Positions 48,425-60,988 of a stretch of 64,000 nt of DNA are shown one piece after another (within the stretch, counting starts at the first letter, position 1; every line of letters starts with the position of its first letter). Under the pieces are notes generated by a model. That model had not been told where the DNA came from. It made no database searches and worked only from the letters and a program-made list of their open reading frames with translations. Made by a program: the position numbers and the translations under genes. Source of the stretch: Mycobacterium sp. ENV421 (GTDB taxonomy: Bacteria > Actinomycetota > Actinomycetes > Mycobacteriales > Mycobacteriaceae); contig NZ_PDHO01000008.1 of assembly GCF_002887815.1 (NCBI RefSeq), forward strand, positions 147,654-211,653, given 5' to 3'.

Positions 48425-49707
48425 CCGACGCGGGTGCCTCGTTCGAGGCGCTTAGCGCCACCGGTGCTGACCAGATCAGCGGCACCGGGGCGATCACCCG
48501 CAGCAGTGTGGCCAGAGTCGGCGCGGCCACGGCGATCTCGGCGGTGTGCGGATACGCGGTCCTTTACCTGGCCGCCCGCGCGCTGGACCCGGCCGGCTTC
48601 TCGGTGTTCGGGGTGTTCTGGGGTGCGTTCGGTTTGGTCGGCGGCGCGGCGTACGGACTGCTGCAGGAGGCCACCCGGGAGGTCCGCTCCGCAGGTTATG
48701 TCGAGATCGCCGAGGGACCCCGAACGCACCCGATGCGGATCGCGACGGCGGTCGGCGTGGTGTCCGCCCTTGTCATGGCCGGCACCTCGTTCCTCTGGGC
48801 GCCGCACGTGTTCAGCGTGTCCCGGCCGCTATCGGTGGTGCTGCTGAGCGTTGGTCTGGCCGGATTCTGCATTCACGCAACACTTTTGGGTCTGCTCGCC
48901 GGTACCGGCCGGTGGGGTGGTTACGGGGCGCTGATGGTCACCGACGCCATCATGCGGGTGGTGGTCGCGGTGGCGGCCTTCGCGGTGGGCTGGGGGTTGG
49001 ACGGCTTCTTGTGGGCGACGGTCGCCGGTGCGATCGGATGGCTGCTGCTGCTGTCGGTGTCACCGGGTGCGCGGACCGCGGCCGGGCTGCGCACTCCCGG
49101 CAGTACCGCCACCTTCCTGCGCGGGGCCGGACACTCGATCGCCGCCGCGGGCGCCAGCGCCATCCTCGTGATGGGCTTCCCGGTGCTGCTGAAGGCGACC
49201 TCCGGCGGCGACCTCGGCGCGGCCGGCGGCGTGGTGATCCTGGCGGTGACGCTGACCCGCGCTCCCCTGCTGGTTCCGCTCACGGCGATGCAGGGCAACC
49301 TGATCGCACACTTCGTCGACCACCGCGGCCACCGGCTCAGGTCGCTGATCGCGCCGGCGGCGGTGGTCCTGGTGCTCGGTGCCGTGGGGGTGGTGGCCGC
49401 CGGACTGCTCGGGCCGTGGCTGATCCGGGTGGCGTTCGGCGACGAGTACGGCCCGGGCGGACTCCTGCTGGCCTGGCTGACCGCCGGCGCGGTGGCGATC
49501 GCACTGCTGACCGTAACCGGGGCCGCGACCGTCGCCGCCGGCCTGCACCGGGCTTACTCGATCGGCTGGGTCGGGGCCACCGTCGTCTCCGCAGCCCTGT
49601 TGAGCCTGCCCATGGGCCTGACCGATCGCACCGTGGTGGCCCTGCTGTGCGGACCGCTGGTCGGCATCGTCGTCCACCTGGCCGCGCTGGGCCGCGCCGC
49701 ACGCTGA
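48421..49707 (+). CDS. Polysaccharide/lipid flippase-like membrane protein (Rv3630-like)
   Basis: A 428-residue membrane protein with about 12 helices in a MATE/Wzx (MOP) type arrangement: VARVGAATAISAVCGYAVLYLAAR starts the first helix, and ALDPAGFSVFGVFWGAFGLVGG follows, typical of polysaccharide exporters. In M. tuberculosis, Rv3630 stands beside Rv3631/Rv3632; a role in flipping polyprenyl-phosphate sugars for arabinogalactan galactosamination is a reasonable inference. The GTG start overlaps the aminopeptidase stop by 4 bases, so the flippase is coupled to the NRPS pair. Confidence 0.85.
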   Translation: MTDAGASFEALSATGADQISGTGAITRSSVARVGAATAISAVCGYAVLYLAARALDPAGFSVFGVFWGAFGLVGGAAYGLLQEATREVRSAGYVEIAEGPRTHPMRIATAVGVVSALVMAGTSFLWAPHVFSVSRPLSVVLLSVGLAGFCIHATLLGLLAGTGRWGGYGALMVTDAIMRVVVAVAAFAVGWGLDGFLWATVAGAIGWLLLLSVSPGARTAAGLRTPGSTATFLRGAGHSIAAAGASAILVMGFPVLLKATSGGDLGAAGGVVILAVTLTRAPLLVPLTAMQGNLIAHFVDHRGHRLRSLIAPAAVVLVLGAVGVVAAGLLGPWLIRVAFGDEYGPGGLLLAWLTAGAVAIALLTVTGAATVAAGLHRAYSIGWVGATVVSAALLSLPMGLTDRTVVALLCGPLVGIVVHLAALGRAAR

Positions 49708-49723
49708 AGCCACAGTTCTCGGC

Positions 49724-50430
49724 GTGTACCTTGTGGACATCGACACGTCCTACCCCGACGCCTGGATCATCGTTCCGGCGTTCAACGAGGCGCAGGTCAT
49801 CGCCGACGTCATCGCGGACCTGCGCCAAGTCTTCGACCACGTGGTCTGCGTCGACGACGGCAGCAAGGACGGCACCGCCGACATCGCCTGGCGGGCGGGC
49901 GCCCACGTGGTCCGCCACCCCGTGAATCTGGGGCAGGGCGCGGCCATCCAGACCGGGGTCGAGTACGCCCGCCGCCAGCCCGGCGCAGCGGTGTTCGTCA
50001 CCTTCGACGCCGACGGCCAGCACCGCGTCAAGGACGTCCTCGCCATGATCGAGCGGCTGTCCAAGGGCGACGTCGACATCGTGATCGGCACCCGTTTCGC
50101 CGGCACCACCGTCAGCCACACACCGCCGCTCAAACGGGTGATCCTGCGCGCGGCGGCCGTGCTGAGCCCCAGCAGCCACCGGCTGCATCTGACCGACTCG
50201 CACAACGGGCTGCGCGTGTTCAACAAGACCGTGGCCGACAACCTCAATCTGACGATGAACGGGATGAGCCACGCCGGGGAGTTCATCACCCTGATCGCCG
50301 AAAACCATTGGCGGGTAACCGAAGAGCCGGTCGAGATTCTCTACACCGACTACTCGATGTCCAAGGGTCAACCGCTGCTCAACGGGGTGAACATCGTCTT
50401 CGACGGGTTTCTGCGCGGAAGGATGCGCCG

Positions 50431-50434
<4 letters not shown>
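49724..50434 (+). CDS. ppgS: Polyprenyl-phosphate GalNAc/hexosamine transferase PpgS-like (GT2)
   Basis: A 236-residue GT2 glycosyltransferase without membrane anchor: IIVPAFNEAQVIADVI, VVCVDDGSKDGTADIA, the DxD in VTFDADGQHRVKD and the acceptor-side SHNGLRVF. M. tuberculosis Rv3631 (PpgS) makes polyprenyl-phospho-N-acetylgalactosamine, donor for the galactosamine on arabinogalactan. It acts at the cytoplasmic membrane face, and Rv3632 enhances it. Start is the GTG at 49724; a second GTG at 49733 would be nine bases in. Confidence 0.88.
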
Positions 50435-53527
<3,093 letters not shown>

Positions 53528-53554
53528 TCCCGGCCGTATGCCAAAGTAGTTTGT

Positions 53555-53923
53555 ATGTCTAACTTGCGCGAGGATGGCCTGCGTGTTTTCCGGGAGATGC
53601 TGCCAGGAACACTGCCCGACGGGGACGTCGACTTCGGTGGTGGGTTCGCCCCCGAACTGATGGATATCGGTGTCGAGAGCGTGTTCGGCCGGCTGTGGGC
53701 CCGCGAGGGGCTCAGTCGCCGCGACCGGAGCCTGGTGACGCTGGGCATCCTGATCGCGCTGCGGGCCACCGAGGAGATGGACGCCCACTTCCGGATCGCC
53801 CGGCAGAACGGACTGTCCGAGGAGGAATTGGCCGAGGTGATCTATCACGCCAGCGGCTACGCCGGGTTCCCGGCGGCGGCCACGGCCCGCAACATCGCCG
53901 CCACAGCGCTGTCGAGCGATTAG
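53555..53923 (+). CDS. Carboxymuconolactone decarboxylase family protein
   Basis: A 122-residue all-helical CMD-fold protein: FAPELMDIGVESVFGRLW, LSRRDRSLVTLGILIAL, FRIARQNGLSEEELAEVIYHASGYAGFPAA. Lacks the CxxC of AhpD-type peroxidase partners, so it is nearer gamma-carboxymuconolactone decarboxylase. It stands alone between the Rv3635-like gene and a tRNA, and an aromatic pathway partner is not visible. No clean promoter box seen. Confidence 0.88.
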   Translation: MSNLREDGLRVFREMLPGTLPDGDVDFGGGFAPELMDIGVESVFGRLWAREGLSRRDRSLVTLGILIALRATEEMDAHFRIARQNGLSEEELAEVIYHASGYAGFPAAATARNIAATALSSD

Positions 53924-53973
53924 AGACGTACACGATTGCGCGGACTCATCCGCACAGTCGTGCGGGTAAAGAG

Positions 53974-54049
53974 TGGAGCCACCTAGGAGAATCGAACTCC
54001 TGACCTATTCATTACGAGTGAATTGCTCTACCGACTGAGCTAAGGTGGC
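53974..54049 (-). tRNA. tRNA-Thr (anticodon CGT)
   Basis: A full cloverleaf on the minus strand, 76 bases. Acceptor arm GCCACCT / AGGTGGC, D-arm GCTCAGTCGGTAGAGC, anticodon stem ATTCA / TGAAT with loop CTCGTAA (anticodon CGT), T-arm with GTTCGATTC. The CCA end is encoded in the genome (TCCA). Decodes the ACG threonine codon. Confidence 0.97.
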
Positions 54050-54072
54050 ACGGCCTCGACCGAGCAGTGAGT

Positions 54073-55287
54073 CTACAGGTCCGAACGCAGTGCCTGACCC
54101 ACGGTGGCCACCATCGCATCGACGGCGAACTTGGGCTTGACGTTGATCGCCAGCGCCTCGCGACACTCGAGCACCGCTTCGATGCAGCGCAGCAGCCGCT
54201 CCGGGGACGCGTGCGCCGCCAGAGCCGCCACCCGCTCGGCCATGTCGGGGTGATTAGGCGCCACCGAGCCCGCGCCGTTGGCCACCACCAGGGCATCGCG
54301 GAAATACGTCGCCAGGTCGATCAGCGCACGGTCGAGGGCGTCGCGCGAGGCGCGGGTCTGCCGGGACTTCTGGCGCCGCTCGAGATCCTTGATCGCACCC
54401 GCCGACCCGCGCAGGGTCCCCGCCGTCCCCTTCCCGGTGCCGCCGGCTCCCAGCGCGGTGCGCAGTTCGTCCGCCTCCGCCTCGTCGCGGCCCACATTGA
54501 GGGCCTTGGCCTCGGCCTCGGCGGTGGCCACCAACTCCTCGGCGGCCGCATACGCGCGCGACGGCGTGGCGGCGTCGCGGGCCAGGCTCAGCGCGCGGGA
54601 CCGGCGGTCGCGGGCGTCGGGATCGGTGGCCAGCCGCCGGGCCCGACCGACATGACCGCCACTGATCGACGCCGCCCAGTGCGCTTCCTCGGCGGACAAC
54701 CCGTCACGGTCGATCAGCACCTGCGCGATCGCCCCGGCCGGCGGCGTCACCAGCGCGACGTGCCGGCACCGTGACCGCAGGGTGATGGCGATGTCCTCCG
54801 GGTCCACCGACGGCGCACACAGCAGGAACACCGTCGACGGCGGTGGTTCCTCCACCACCTTGAGCAGCGCGTTGGCCGCACCCTCGGTGAGACGGTCGGC
54901 GTCCTCCACGACGACGATCTGCCAGCGGCCGGTGCTGGGCCGCCGGGACGCGATCTGGACGATGGCGCGCATCTCGTGGACCCCGATGGACAGTCCCTCG
55001 GGGATGATCCGCCGGACATCGCCGTGGGTTCCGGCCATCGTCGTCGTGCACGCCCGGCACTCCCCGCAGCCGGGGGTGCCCTCGGCGGTGCACTGAAGGG
55101 CCGCCGCGAAGCACTGAGCGGCCACCGAGCGCCCCGATCCGGGCGGACCGGTGATCAGCCAGGCGTGTGTCATGGTGCCGGTGGCGGCCACATCGTGAGC
55201 GGAATCACCCCGGGCGGCCCGAGCGGCACCGACCAACTCCGCTTCCACGGCGCTTTGGCCCACCAACCGCGTGAAAACTCCGGACAT
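54073..55287 (-). CDS. holB: DNA polymerase III subunit delta' (HolB)
   Basis: A 404-residue AAA+ clamp-loader subunit. The P-loop reads GPPGSGRSVAA with Arg replacing the ATP-binding Lys, as in delta' subunits that do not hydrolyse ATP. A Cys cluster follows (CTAEGTPGCGECRAC), matching the zinc module. Then VVVEDADRLTEGAANALLKVVEEPPP and the sensor-1 region LRSRCRHV. A charged central linker (GRDEAEADELRT, then RRQKSRQT) is Mycobacterium-specific. Start at ATG 55287; the long open frame continuing to 56226 lies antisense to the cyclase and is discarded. Confidence 0.92.
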   Translation of the reverse strand: MSGVFTRLVGQSAVEAELVGAARAARGDSAHDVAATGTMTHAWLITGPPGSGRSVAAQCFAAALQCTAEGTPGCGECRACTTTMAGTHGDVRRIIPEGLSIGVHEMRAIVQIASRRPSTGRWQIVVVEDADRLTEGAANALLKVVEEPPPSTVFLLCAPSVDPEDIAITLRSRCRHVALVTPPAGAIAQVLIDRDGLSAEEAHWAASISGGHVGRARRLATDPDARDRRSRALSLARDAATPSRAYAAAEELVATAEAEAKALNVGRDEAEADELRTALGAGGTGKGTAGTLRGSAGAIKDLERRQKSRQTRASRDALDRALIDLATYFRDALVVANGAGSVAPNHPDMAERVAALAAHASPERLLRCIEAVLECREALAINVKPKFAVDAMVATVGQALRSDL

Positions 55288-55368
55288 CGCCTCAAACACT
55301 AGTGCGCAGCAACGACACAATCGCTGCCCACCGGCTTCTAGAGGTGCTGATCGGTCGGTCTGTACCGA

Positions 55369-55374
55369 TACGGT
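55369..55374 (+). promoter_or_regulatory. -10 box, leaderless promoter of the adenylate cyclase
   Basis: TACGGT, then six bases (GGGTTC), then the GTG at 55381. Confidence 0.6.
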
Positions 55375-55380
55375 GGGTTC

Positions 55381-56982
55381 GTGACCACCGCGCAACTCAG
55401 CCCGGGGCGGATCAATGGATTCGTCCGGTGGGTGGCGCGCACACCGTGGCCGGTGTTCACCCTGGGCATGCTGCAGGCCGACATCATCGGCGCTCTGCTG
55501 GTGCTGGGCTTCCTGCGGTTCGGGTTGCCGCCGTCGGATCGGGTCATGCTGCAGGACCTGCCGACGTTGAACCTGGTCATCTTTCTGAGCTACCTGTTCA
55601 TTTCGTTCGCGGTGGGTGCCTTCGTCAGCCTCAAGCTGCTCGTTCCGGTGTTCCGCTGGCAACGCCGCGACGCGCTGCTGGCCGAGGACGACCCGGCCGC
55701 GACCGAGACGGCCCGGCTGCGGGCGCTGCGGATGCCCATCTACCGCTCGGTGATCAGCATGACCAACTGGGTGCTGGGCGCAGTGGTGTTCATCGCCGCC
55801 AGCTGGCCGGTGGCCAGCCATGCTGCCCCGGTGCTCGCGGTCTCCACGCTGCTGGGCGCCACGGCCACCACGATCATCGGCTACCTGCAATCCGAGCGTG
55901 TGCTGCGCCCGGTGGCGGTCGCCGCGCTGCGCGGCGGAGTTCCGGAGAAGTTCCACCGGCCGGGCGTCGTCCAGCGGCTGGTGCTGACCTGGCTGCTGTC
56001 CACCGGGGTGCCGCTGCTGGCGATCGTCCTGTCGGTGGTGGCCAGCAAGTTCTCGCTGCTCGCGGCGTCGGCCGACTCCCTGTTCACCCCGATCCTGCTG
56101 ATGGCCGTCGCCGCGCTGGTGGTCGGGATGGCCGGCAACGTGCTCGCGGCCATGTCGATCGCCGATCCGCTGCGCCAGTTGCGCTGGGCGCTCGGAGAGG
56201 TCCAGCGCGGCAACTACAACGCCCACATGCAGATCTATGACGCCAGCGAGCTGGGCCTGCTACAGGCCGGCTTCAACGACATGGTCCGCGATCTGAGCGA
56301 ACGGCAGCGGCTGCGCGACCTGTTCGGCCGCTACGTCGGTGAGGACGTCGCGCGGCGCGCCCTGGAGCGCGGCACCGAGCTCGGCGGCCAGGAGCGCGAC
56401 GTCGCGGTGCTGTTCGTCGACCTGGTCGGCTCGACGCAGCTGGCCGCCTCACGTCCACCCAGCGAGGTCGTGAGCATGCTCAACGAGTTCTTCCGGGTGG
56501 TCGTCGACACCGTCAAGAAGCATGGCGGCTTCGTCAACAAGTTCCAGGGCGACGCGGCGCTGTGCATCTTCGGCGCGCCCATCGAACACCCCGATGCCTC
56601 CGGGGCGGCGCTGGCCGCCTCCCGCGAACTGCATGACGAGCTGGTCGGCGTGCTGGGCCAGACCGAGTTCGGTATCGGGGTCTCGGCCGGGCGAGCGATC
56701 GCCGGGCACATCGGCGCGCAGGCCCGGTTCGAGTACACCGTGATCGGCGACCCGGTCAACGAAGCCGCCCGATTGACGGAGCTGGCCAAGTTGGAGAACG
56801 GACACGTGCTGGCGTCGGCGATCGCGGTCAGCGGCGCCCTGGACGCCGAGGCGCTGTGCTGGAATGTCGGCGAGATCGTCGAGCTGCGCGGCCGCCGCGC
56901 GCCCACGCAGCTGGCCCGGCCGGTGAACCTTTTGCTGCCCAGCGAAACTCGCGGCGAAATGGCCACCGGCTCAGGCGGTTAG
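55381..56982 (+). CDS. Membrane class III adenylate cyclase (Rv3645-like)
   Basis: Makes cAMP from ATP. 533 residues: an N-terminal six-helix membrane domain (residues ~1-255), a HAMP linker ending about residue 310 (LRQLRWALGEVQRGNYNAHM), then the cyclase homology domain. Catalytic elements are complete: the metal Asp in VLFVDLVGST, the adenine Lys in NKFQGDAALCIFGAP with the second metal Asp, and the Asn and Arg in VIGDPVNEAARL. Rv3645 is the main cAMP source linked to fatty-acid sensitivity in M. tuberculosis. The end overlaps topA by 4 bases. Confidence 0.94.
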   Translation: MTTAQLSPGRINGFVRWVARTPWPVFTLGMLQADIIGALLVLGFLRFGLPPSDRVMLQDLPTLNLVIFLSYLFISFAVGAFVSLKLLVPVFRWQRRDALLAEDDPAATETARLRALRMPIYRSVISMTNWVLGAVVFIAASWPVASHAAPVLAVSTLLGATATTIIGYLQSERVLRPVAVAALRGGVPEKFHRPGVVQRLVLTWLLSTGVPLLAIVLSVVASKFSLLAASADSLFTPILLMAVAALVVGMAGNVLAAMSIADPLRQLRWALGEVQRGNYNAHMQIYDASELGLLQAGFNDMVRDLSERQRLRDLFGRYVGEDVARRALERGTELGGQERDVAVLFVDLVGSTQLAASRPPSEVVSMLNEFFRVVVDTVKKHGGFVNKFQGDAALCIFGAPIEHPDASGAALAASRELHDELVGVLGQTEFGIGVSAGRAIAGHIGAQARFEYTVIGDPVNEAARLTELAKLENGHVLASAIAVSGALDAEALCWNVGEIVELRGRRAPTQLARPVNLLLPSETRGEMATGSGG

Positions 56983-59786
56983 GCCTTTTTCGCGGCCTTC
57001 TTGGCCGGCGCCTTGCGCGTCGTCTTCTTTGCCGTGCGCTTGACCGGTCCACGAGCCCGGCGGTCGGCGAGCAGCTCGGAGGCCCGCTCGTCGGTGATCG
57101 ACAGGACGTCGTCACCCTTGCGCAGGCTCGCGTTGGTTTCCCCGTCGGTGACGTACGGACCGAAGCGGCCGTCCTTGATCACCATGGGCTTGCCCGACGC
57201 CTGATCGACACCCAGCTCGCGCAGCGGCGGTGCGGCCGCACCTTGACGGCCACGACGTTTGGGCTCGGAGTAGATCTTCAACGCCTCTTCGAGGGTGATC
57301 TCGAAGATCTGATCCTCGGTCGCCAGCGAGCGAGAGTCGGTGCCGCGCTTGAGGTATGGGCCGTAGCGGCCGTTCTGCGCGGTGATTTCCTCGCCGTTGG
57401 CGGGATCCACGCCGACGACCCGCGGCAGTGAGAGCAGCTTCAGAGCGTCGTCGAGGGTGATGGTCTGCAGATCCATCGAGCGCAGCAGGGAACCGGTGCG
57501 CGGCTTGGGGCCGGTCGGCTTCTTGCCCTTCTTGGCGCCCACGCCGGGGTCATCGTCCGGCGGCGGGGGCAGCACCTCGGTGACGTACGGGCCGTATCGG
57601 CCGTCTTTGGCCACGATCTCGTGTCCGGACTCCGGGTCCACGCCGAGTGATCGGCCCTCTTGCGGTGTGGCGAAAAGGGTTTCGGCCATCTCGAGGGTCA
57701 GCTCGTCGGGGGTGATCTCGTCGTTGAGGTTGGCCCGCTGCGGCTTGAGCTCGCCGTCGGCACTGTCCGGATCGGCGATCATCCGCTCCAGGTACGGGCC
57801 GTTCTTGCCCACCCGAACCACGATCGGGCGGCCCTCTTCGTCGTCAAAGAGCTTGATGGAGTTGACTTCTCGGGCGTCGATACCTTCGAGGTTGACGCCC
57901 ACCAGCTTCTTGAGGCCGCCGGCGCGCGCGATCGAATCCGCCACGCCGTGCTCGCCGCCGAAGTAGAAGTTGGACAGCCAGTTGGTGCGCCGCTCCTGGC
58001 CGGTGGCGATCTCGTCGAGTTCGTCCTCCATGGCGGCGGTGAAGTCATAATCCACCAGCCGACCGAAGTGCTGTTCGAGCAGACCGGTCACGGCGAACGC
58101 CACCCAGGACGGCACCAGCGCGCTGCCCTTCTTGTGCACATAGCCGCGGTCCTGGATCGTCTTGATGATCGAGGAATACGTTGAGGGACGGCCGATTCCG
58201 AGCTCCTCGAGCGCCTTGATCAGCGACGCCTCGGTGTAGCGGGCCGGCGGATTGGTGGTGTGACCGTCGGCCGTGAGCCCGGTGGCGTCCACCCGCTGAC
58301 CCTGGCGCAGCTGCGGCAAGCGGCTCTCGGCGTCGTCGGCCTCACCGCCGGCCTGCTCGTCGACGGTCTCGACATAGGCCTTGAGGAAGCCGGCGAACGT
58401 GATGGTGCGGCCGCTGGCAGCGAACGTGACTTCCCGCCCGTCCGACGATGTTCCGCCGATACGCAGGCTCAACGTGGTGCCGCGGGCATCGGCCATCTGC
58501 GAGGCGACCGTGCGTTGCCAGATCAGTTCATAGAGCCGGAACTCGTCGGTGTCGAGTTCGCGATGCAGCGCCCCGGGGGTGGCGAAGACGTCACCGGCGG
58601 GACGGATCGCCTCGTGTGCCTCCTGCGCGTTCTTGACCTTGCGGGTGTACTGCCGCGGCGAGGGATGCACGTACTCGTCGCCGTAAAGCTGGCGGGCCTG
58701 ATTGCGCGCGGCATCAATGGCCGACTGCGACAGTGTCGTCGAGTCGGTACGCATATAGGTGATGTAGCCGTTTTCGTACAGCCGCTGCGCGATGCTCATC
58801 GTGCGCTCGGCAGAGAACCGCAGTTTGCGGCCCGCCTCCTGCTGCAACGTCGAGGTCATGAACGGCGGGTACGGCTTACGGGTGTAGGGCTTCTCCTCCA
58901 CCGACGCCACCGACAGGCCGGCGCCTCGCAAACCGGTGGCCAGCGAACCGGCCGCCGCCTCGTCGAGCACCACCACCTCGTCGGGCTTGCGGATCGCGCC
59001 GAGGGAGTCGAAGTCGCGGCCGGTGGCCACCCGCTTGCTGTCGACGTTGACCAGCCGGGCGGTGAACCGCGGCGGCGCGGCGTTCGGGTCCGAGACGCTG
59101 GCGTCGAGCTCGGCGATGATGTCCCAGTAGGAGGCGCTGCGGAAGGCCATCCGGTCGCGTTCGCGCTGAACGATGATGCGGGTGGCCACGGACTGCACCC
59201 GGCCCGCGGACAGCTTAGGGGCGACCTTCTTCCAGAGCACCGGGCTGACTTCGTAGCCGTAGAGCCGGTCGAGAATACGTCGGGTTTCCTGCGCGTCGAC
59301 CAGATCGTTGTCGAGGTCGCGGGGGTTTTCGGCGGCCGCGCGGATGGCGGGCTCGGTGATCTCGTGAAAGACCATCCGCTTGACCGGGACGCGAGGCTTC
59401 AGCGTCTCCAGCAGGTGCCAGGCGATGGCCTCGCCCTCGCGGTCACCGTCGGTGGCCAGATAGAGCTCGTCGACATCCTTGAGCAGGCCCTTGAGCTCGG
59501 TGACCGTGCTCTTCTTCTCGGGGCTGATGATGTAGAGCGGCTCGAAGTTGTCTTCGACGTTGACGCCCAGCCGCGCCCAGGGCTCAGTTTTGTACTTGGC
59601 GGGCACGTCGGCGGCGTTGCGCGGCAGGTCGCGGATGTGCCCCCGGGACGACTCCACGATGTAATTGGAGCCCAGGTAACCCGCGATCTTGCGGGCCTTG
59701 GTGGGCGACTCGACGATGACGAGCCGCCGAACGGCGCCATTGCCCCGTCCGTCACCGCCGCTTCGGCGGCTTCCCTCGTCAGCCAA
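56979..59786 (-). CDS. topA: DNA topoisomerase I
   Basis: Relaxes negative supercoils. 935 residues, about the M. tuberculosis length. Toprim domain at the N-terminus (VIVESPTKARKIAGYLG, DGDREGEAIAWHL), catalytic Tyr near 343 in GYITYMRTDSTTLS, and a C-terminal region of repeated topo-C domains without zinc fingers (NGRYGPYLKRGTDSRS and similar), ending in a Lys-rich tail. The start is a TTG at 59786 (LADEGSRR...), with AAGGG close before it. No ATG or GTG start fits the N-terminus. Confidence 0.97.
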   Translation of the reverse strand: MADEGSRRSGGDGRGNGAVRRLVIVESPTKARKIAGYLGSNYIVESSRGHIRDLPRNAADVPAKYKTEPWARLGVNVEDNFEPLYIISPEKKSTVTELKGLLKDVDELYLATDGDREGEAIAWHLLETLKPRVPVKRMVFHEITEPAIRAAAENPRDLDNDLVDAQETRRILDRLYGYEVSPVLWKKVAPKLSAGRVQSVATRIIVQRERDRMAFRSASYWDIIAELDASVSDPNAAPPRFTARLVNVDSKRVATGRDFDSLGAIRKPDEVVVLDEAAAGSLATGLRGAGLSVASVEEKPYTRKPYPPFMTSTLQQEAGRKLRFSAERTMSIAQRLYENGYITYMRTDSTTLSQSAIDAARNQARQLYGDEYVHPSPRQYTRKVKNAQEAHEAIRPAGDVFATPGALHRELDTDEFRLYELIWQRTVASQMADARGTTLSLRIGGTSSDGREVTFAASGRTITFAGFLKAYVETVDEQAGGEADDAESRLPQLRQGQRVDATGLTADGHTTNPPARYTEASLIKALEELGIGRPSTYSSIIKTIQDRGYVHKKGSALVPSWVAFAVTGLLEQHFGRLVDYDFTAAMEDELDEIATGQERRTNWLSNFYFGGEHGVADSIARAGGLKKLVGVNLEGIDAREVNSIKLFDDEEGRPIVVRVGKNGPYLERMIADPDSADGELKPQRANLNDEITPDELTLEMAETLFATPQEGRSLGVDPESGHEIVAKDGRYGPYVTEVLPPPPDDDPGVGAKKGKKPTGPKPRTGSLLRSMDLQTITLDDALKLLSLPRVVGVDPANGEEITAQNGRYGPYLKRGTDSRSLATEDQIFEITLEEALKIYSEPKRRGRQGAAAPPLRELGVDQASGKPMVIKDGRFGPYVTDGETNASLRKGDDVLSITDERASELLADRRARGPVKRTAKKTTRKAPAKKAAKKA

Positions 59787-59899
59787 CTGCCCTTACGCTC
59801 CACTTCTGTTTGTCCCTCAGGTACCCCCAAACCCGCGGGCACCTGACAATTTCGCACTCTGGACCGGTCAACGCAAACCGACCCTCGCAGGGGAATCTC

Positions 59900-60478
59900 T
59901 CAGATCCGAGGCCACGATGACAACGCTTCGATCTGATTCGGGGGTTCCCCGACGTTCTCTACCAGGCGCGATAGCCGCCGGCGGCCGCTGATTCTCAGTG
60001 CCGGCCGGGCGCCTCGAGTGCCGATCAGCGTGGGTGCGATCCCCACCCGCATCAACGCCGACGCCAGCGGTGAATGAGTGTCGGGCGCGTGCGGGTCGAG
60101 TCCGAGCAGGTACCGGTCGGACTCGGGAATGCCGGCTGCCAGCGTCCAGGCGCGCAGCTCCCGGGATCCGGGCAGCCATTGCGGCGGCACCGTCTTGACG
60201 GCCCCCCTGGTCCATTCTGCGGCGATTCCGGCCAGCCGTGCGTCCACAGCCGTCCGCACCAGCGGATTGTTCTCGTCGGTGCGGGTTATTTCGGCTGCGA
60301 GGCCGGTTTCGGTGATCATCTCCGCCAGCGCGTCGGCCCGCCACATGTCGTCGACCACCACCGACAACCGCGCCCCTCCGCCGACAACCACCACCTGTCC
60401 GGTGGTGGCGAGCAGCCCGGTGAGGTCGGCGACCGCGGGGGGCACCGACTCAGCCGAGAAGAAGGACAGCTGACTCAC
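59900..60478 (-). CDS. Conserved hypothetical protein (Rv3647c-like)
   Basis: A 192-residue cytoplasmic protein of a family restricted to actinobacteria. Visible parts: LTGLLATTGQVVVVGGGARLSVVVDD near the N-terminus, LLGLDPHAPDTHSPLASALM and ALRISGRRRLSRLVENVG near the C-terminus. No known motif; the length equals that of M. tuberculosis Rv3647c. The GTG at 60478 is preceded by TACTGT and six bases, so it is probably leaderless. Position between topA and cspA is conserved. Confidence 0.8.
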   Translation of the reverse strand: MSQLSFFSAESVPPAVADLTGLLATTGQVVVVGGGARLSVVVDDMWRADALAEMITETGLAAEITRTDENNPLVRTAVDARLAGIAAEWTRGAVKTVPPQWLPGSRELRAWTLAAGIPESDRYLLGLDPHAPDTHSPLASALMRVGIAPTLIGTRGARPALRISGRRRLSRLVENVGEPPNQIEALSSWPRI

Positions 60479-60484
60479 GAGTCG

Positions 60485-60490
60485 ACAGTA
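60485..60490 (-). promoter_or_regulatory. -10 box, leaderless promoter of the Rv3647c-like gene
   Basis: TACTGT on the minus strand, then six bases (CGACTC), then the GTG at 60478. Confidence 0.55.
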
Positions 60491-60574
60491 AGGCAGTGGG
60501 ACACGAGCGGGACGCACCCGAGCACTACGACTGGCGGCGGGCGTGGCGGGCCCTGGTTGGGACTCCCACCAACG

Positions 60575-60616
60575 AAAGCACCCCCGATGCCCGTTACCGG
60601 GACTCGGGGGTGTTTC
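60575..60616 (-). terminator. Intrinsic terminator after cspA
   Basis: Inverted repeat with arms AAAGCACCCCCGA (60575-60587) and TCGGGGGTGTTT (60605-60616), one mispair, and an inner CCCG-TTA-CCGGG hairpin. It lies 17 bases past the cspA stop; the T tract is short (TTTCGTT) but adequate for mycobacteria. Confidence 0.75.
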
Positions 60617-60632
60617 GTGATGTCGCTGTTGA

Positions 60633-60836
60633 TCAGACGGCGCGAACGCCTGTGGCCTGGGGGCCCTTGGGGCTCTGACCGACCTCGAACTCGACCCGTT
60701 GGTTCTCCTCAAGGGTGCGGAAGCCCGACCCCTGAATTTCCGTGTAGTGGACGAACACGTCGGCAGAGCCGTCCTCGGGTGCAATGAACCCGAAACCCTT
60801 CTCGGCGTTGAACCACTTCACAGTTCCCTGTGGCAT
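60633..60836 (-). CDS. cspA: Cold-shock protein CspA
   Basis: A 67-residue single cold-shock domain: [20 protein letters not shown] with RNP1 (KGFGFI) and DVFVHYTEI with RNP2 (VFVHY), the five-strand OB fold that melts RNA secondary structure. AAGGAAAG lies upstream of the ATG at 60836. The long leader (see 60952-60988) and the terminator after the gene make it a single-gene unit. Confidence 0.97.
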   Translation of the reverse strand: MPQGTVKWFNAEKGFGFIAPEDGSADVFVHYTEIQGSGFRTLEENQRVEFEVGQSPKGPQATGVRAV

Positions 60837-60951
60837 CTTTCGTACTTTCCTTCTCTTCCAACCGGGAGCGGCCGACCGAGTTTTCGGCAGACCGGGCCCG
60901 TTCCGACCGCCATCCTTCGTGGAGTCGCCGGAACTCACCCGACCTACAACC

Positions 60952-60988
60952 CTCGCAGGAACCGCGATCGCAACGTCGATCCTGCGAG
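60952..60988 (-). repeat. Inverted repeat in the cspA leader/divergent promoter region
   Basis: CTCGCAGGA (60952-60960) and TCCTGCGAG (60980-60988) form perfect nine-base arms with a 19-base spacer. It is about 120 bases upstream of cspA in a 289-base intergenic region (60837-61125) also containing the helicase promoter. A role as cspA leader hairpin or operator is unproven. No other feature seen in this stretch. Confidence 0.5.

Noticed and set aside
53555..53923. AhpD-type alkylhydroperoxidase for the CMD protein
   Set aside because: The redox CxxC motif is absent.
55288..56226. Extension of the holB frame by 313 codons upstream
   Set aside because: It lies antisense to the adenylate cyclase, is low-complexity, and holB has a good start at 55287.
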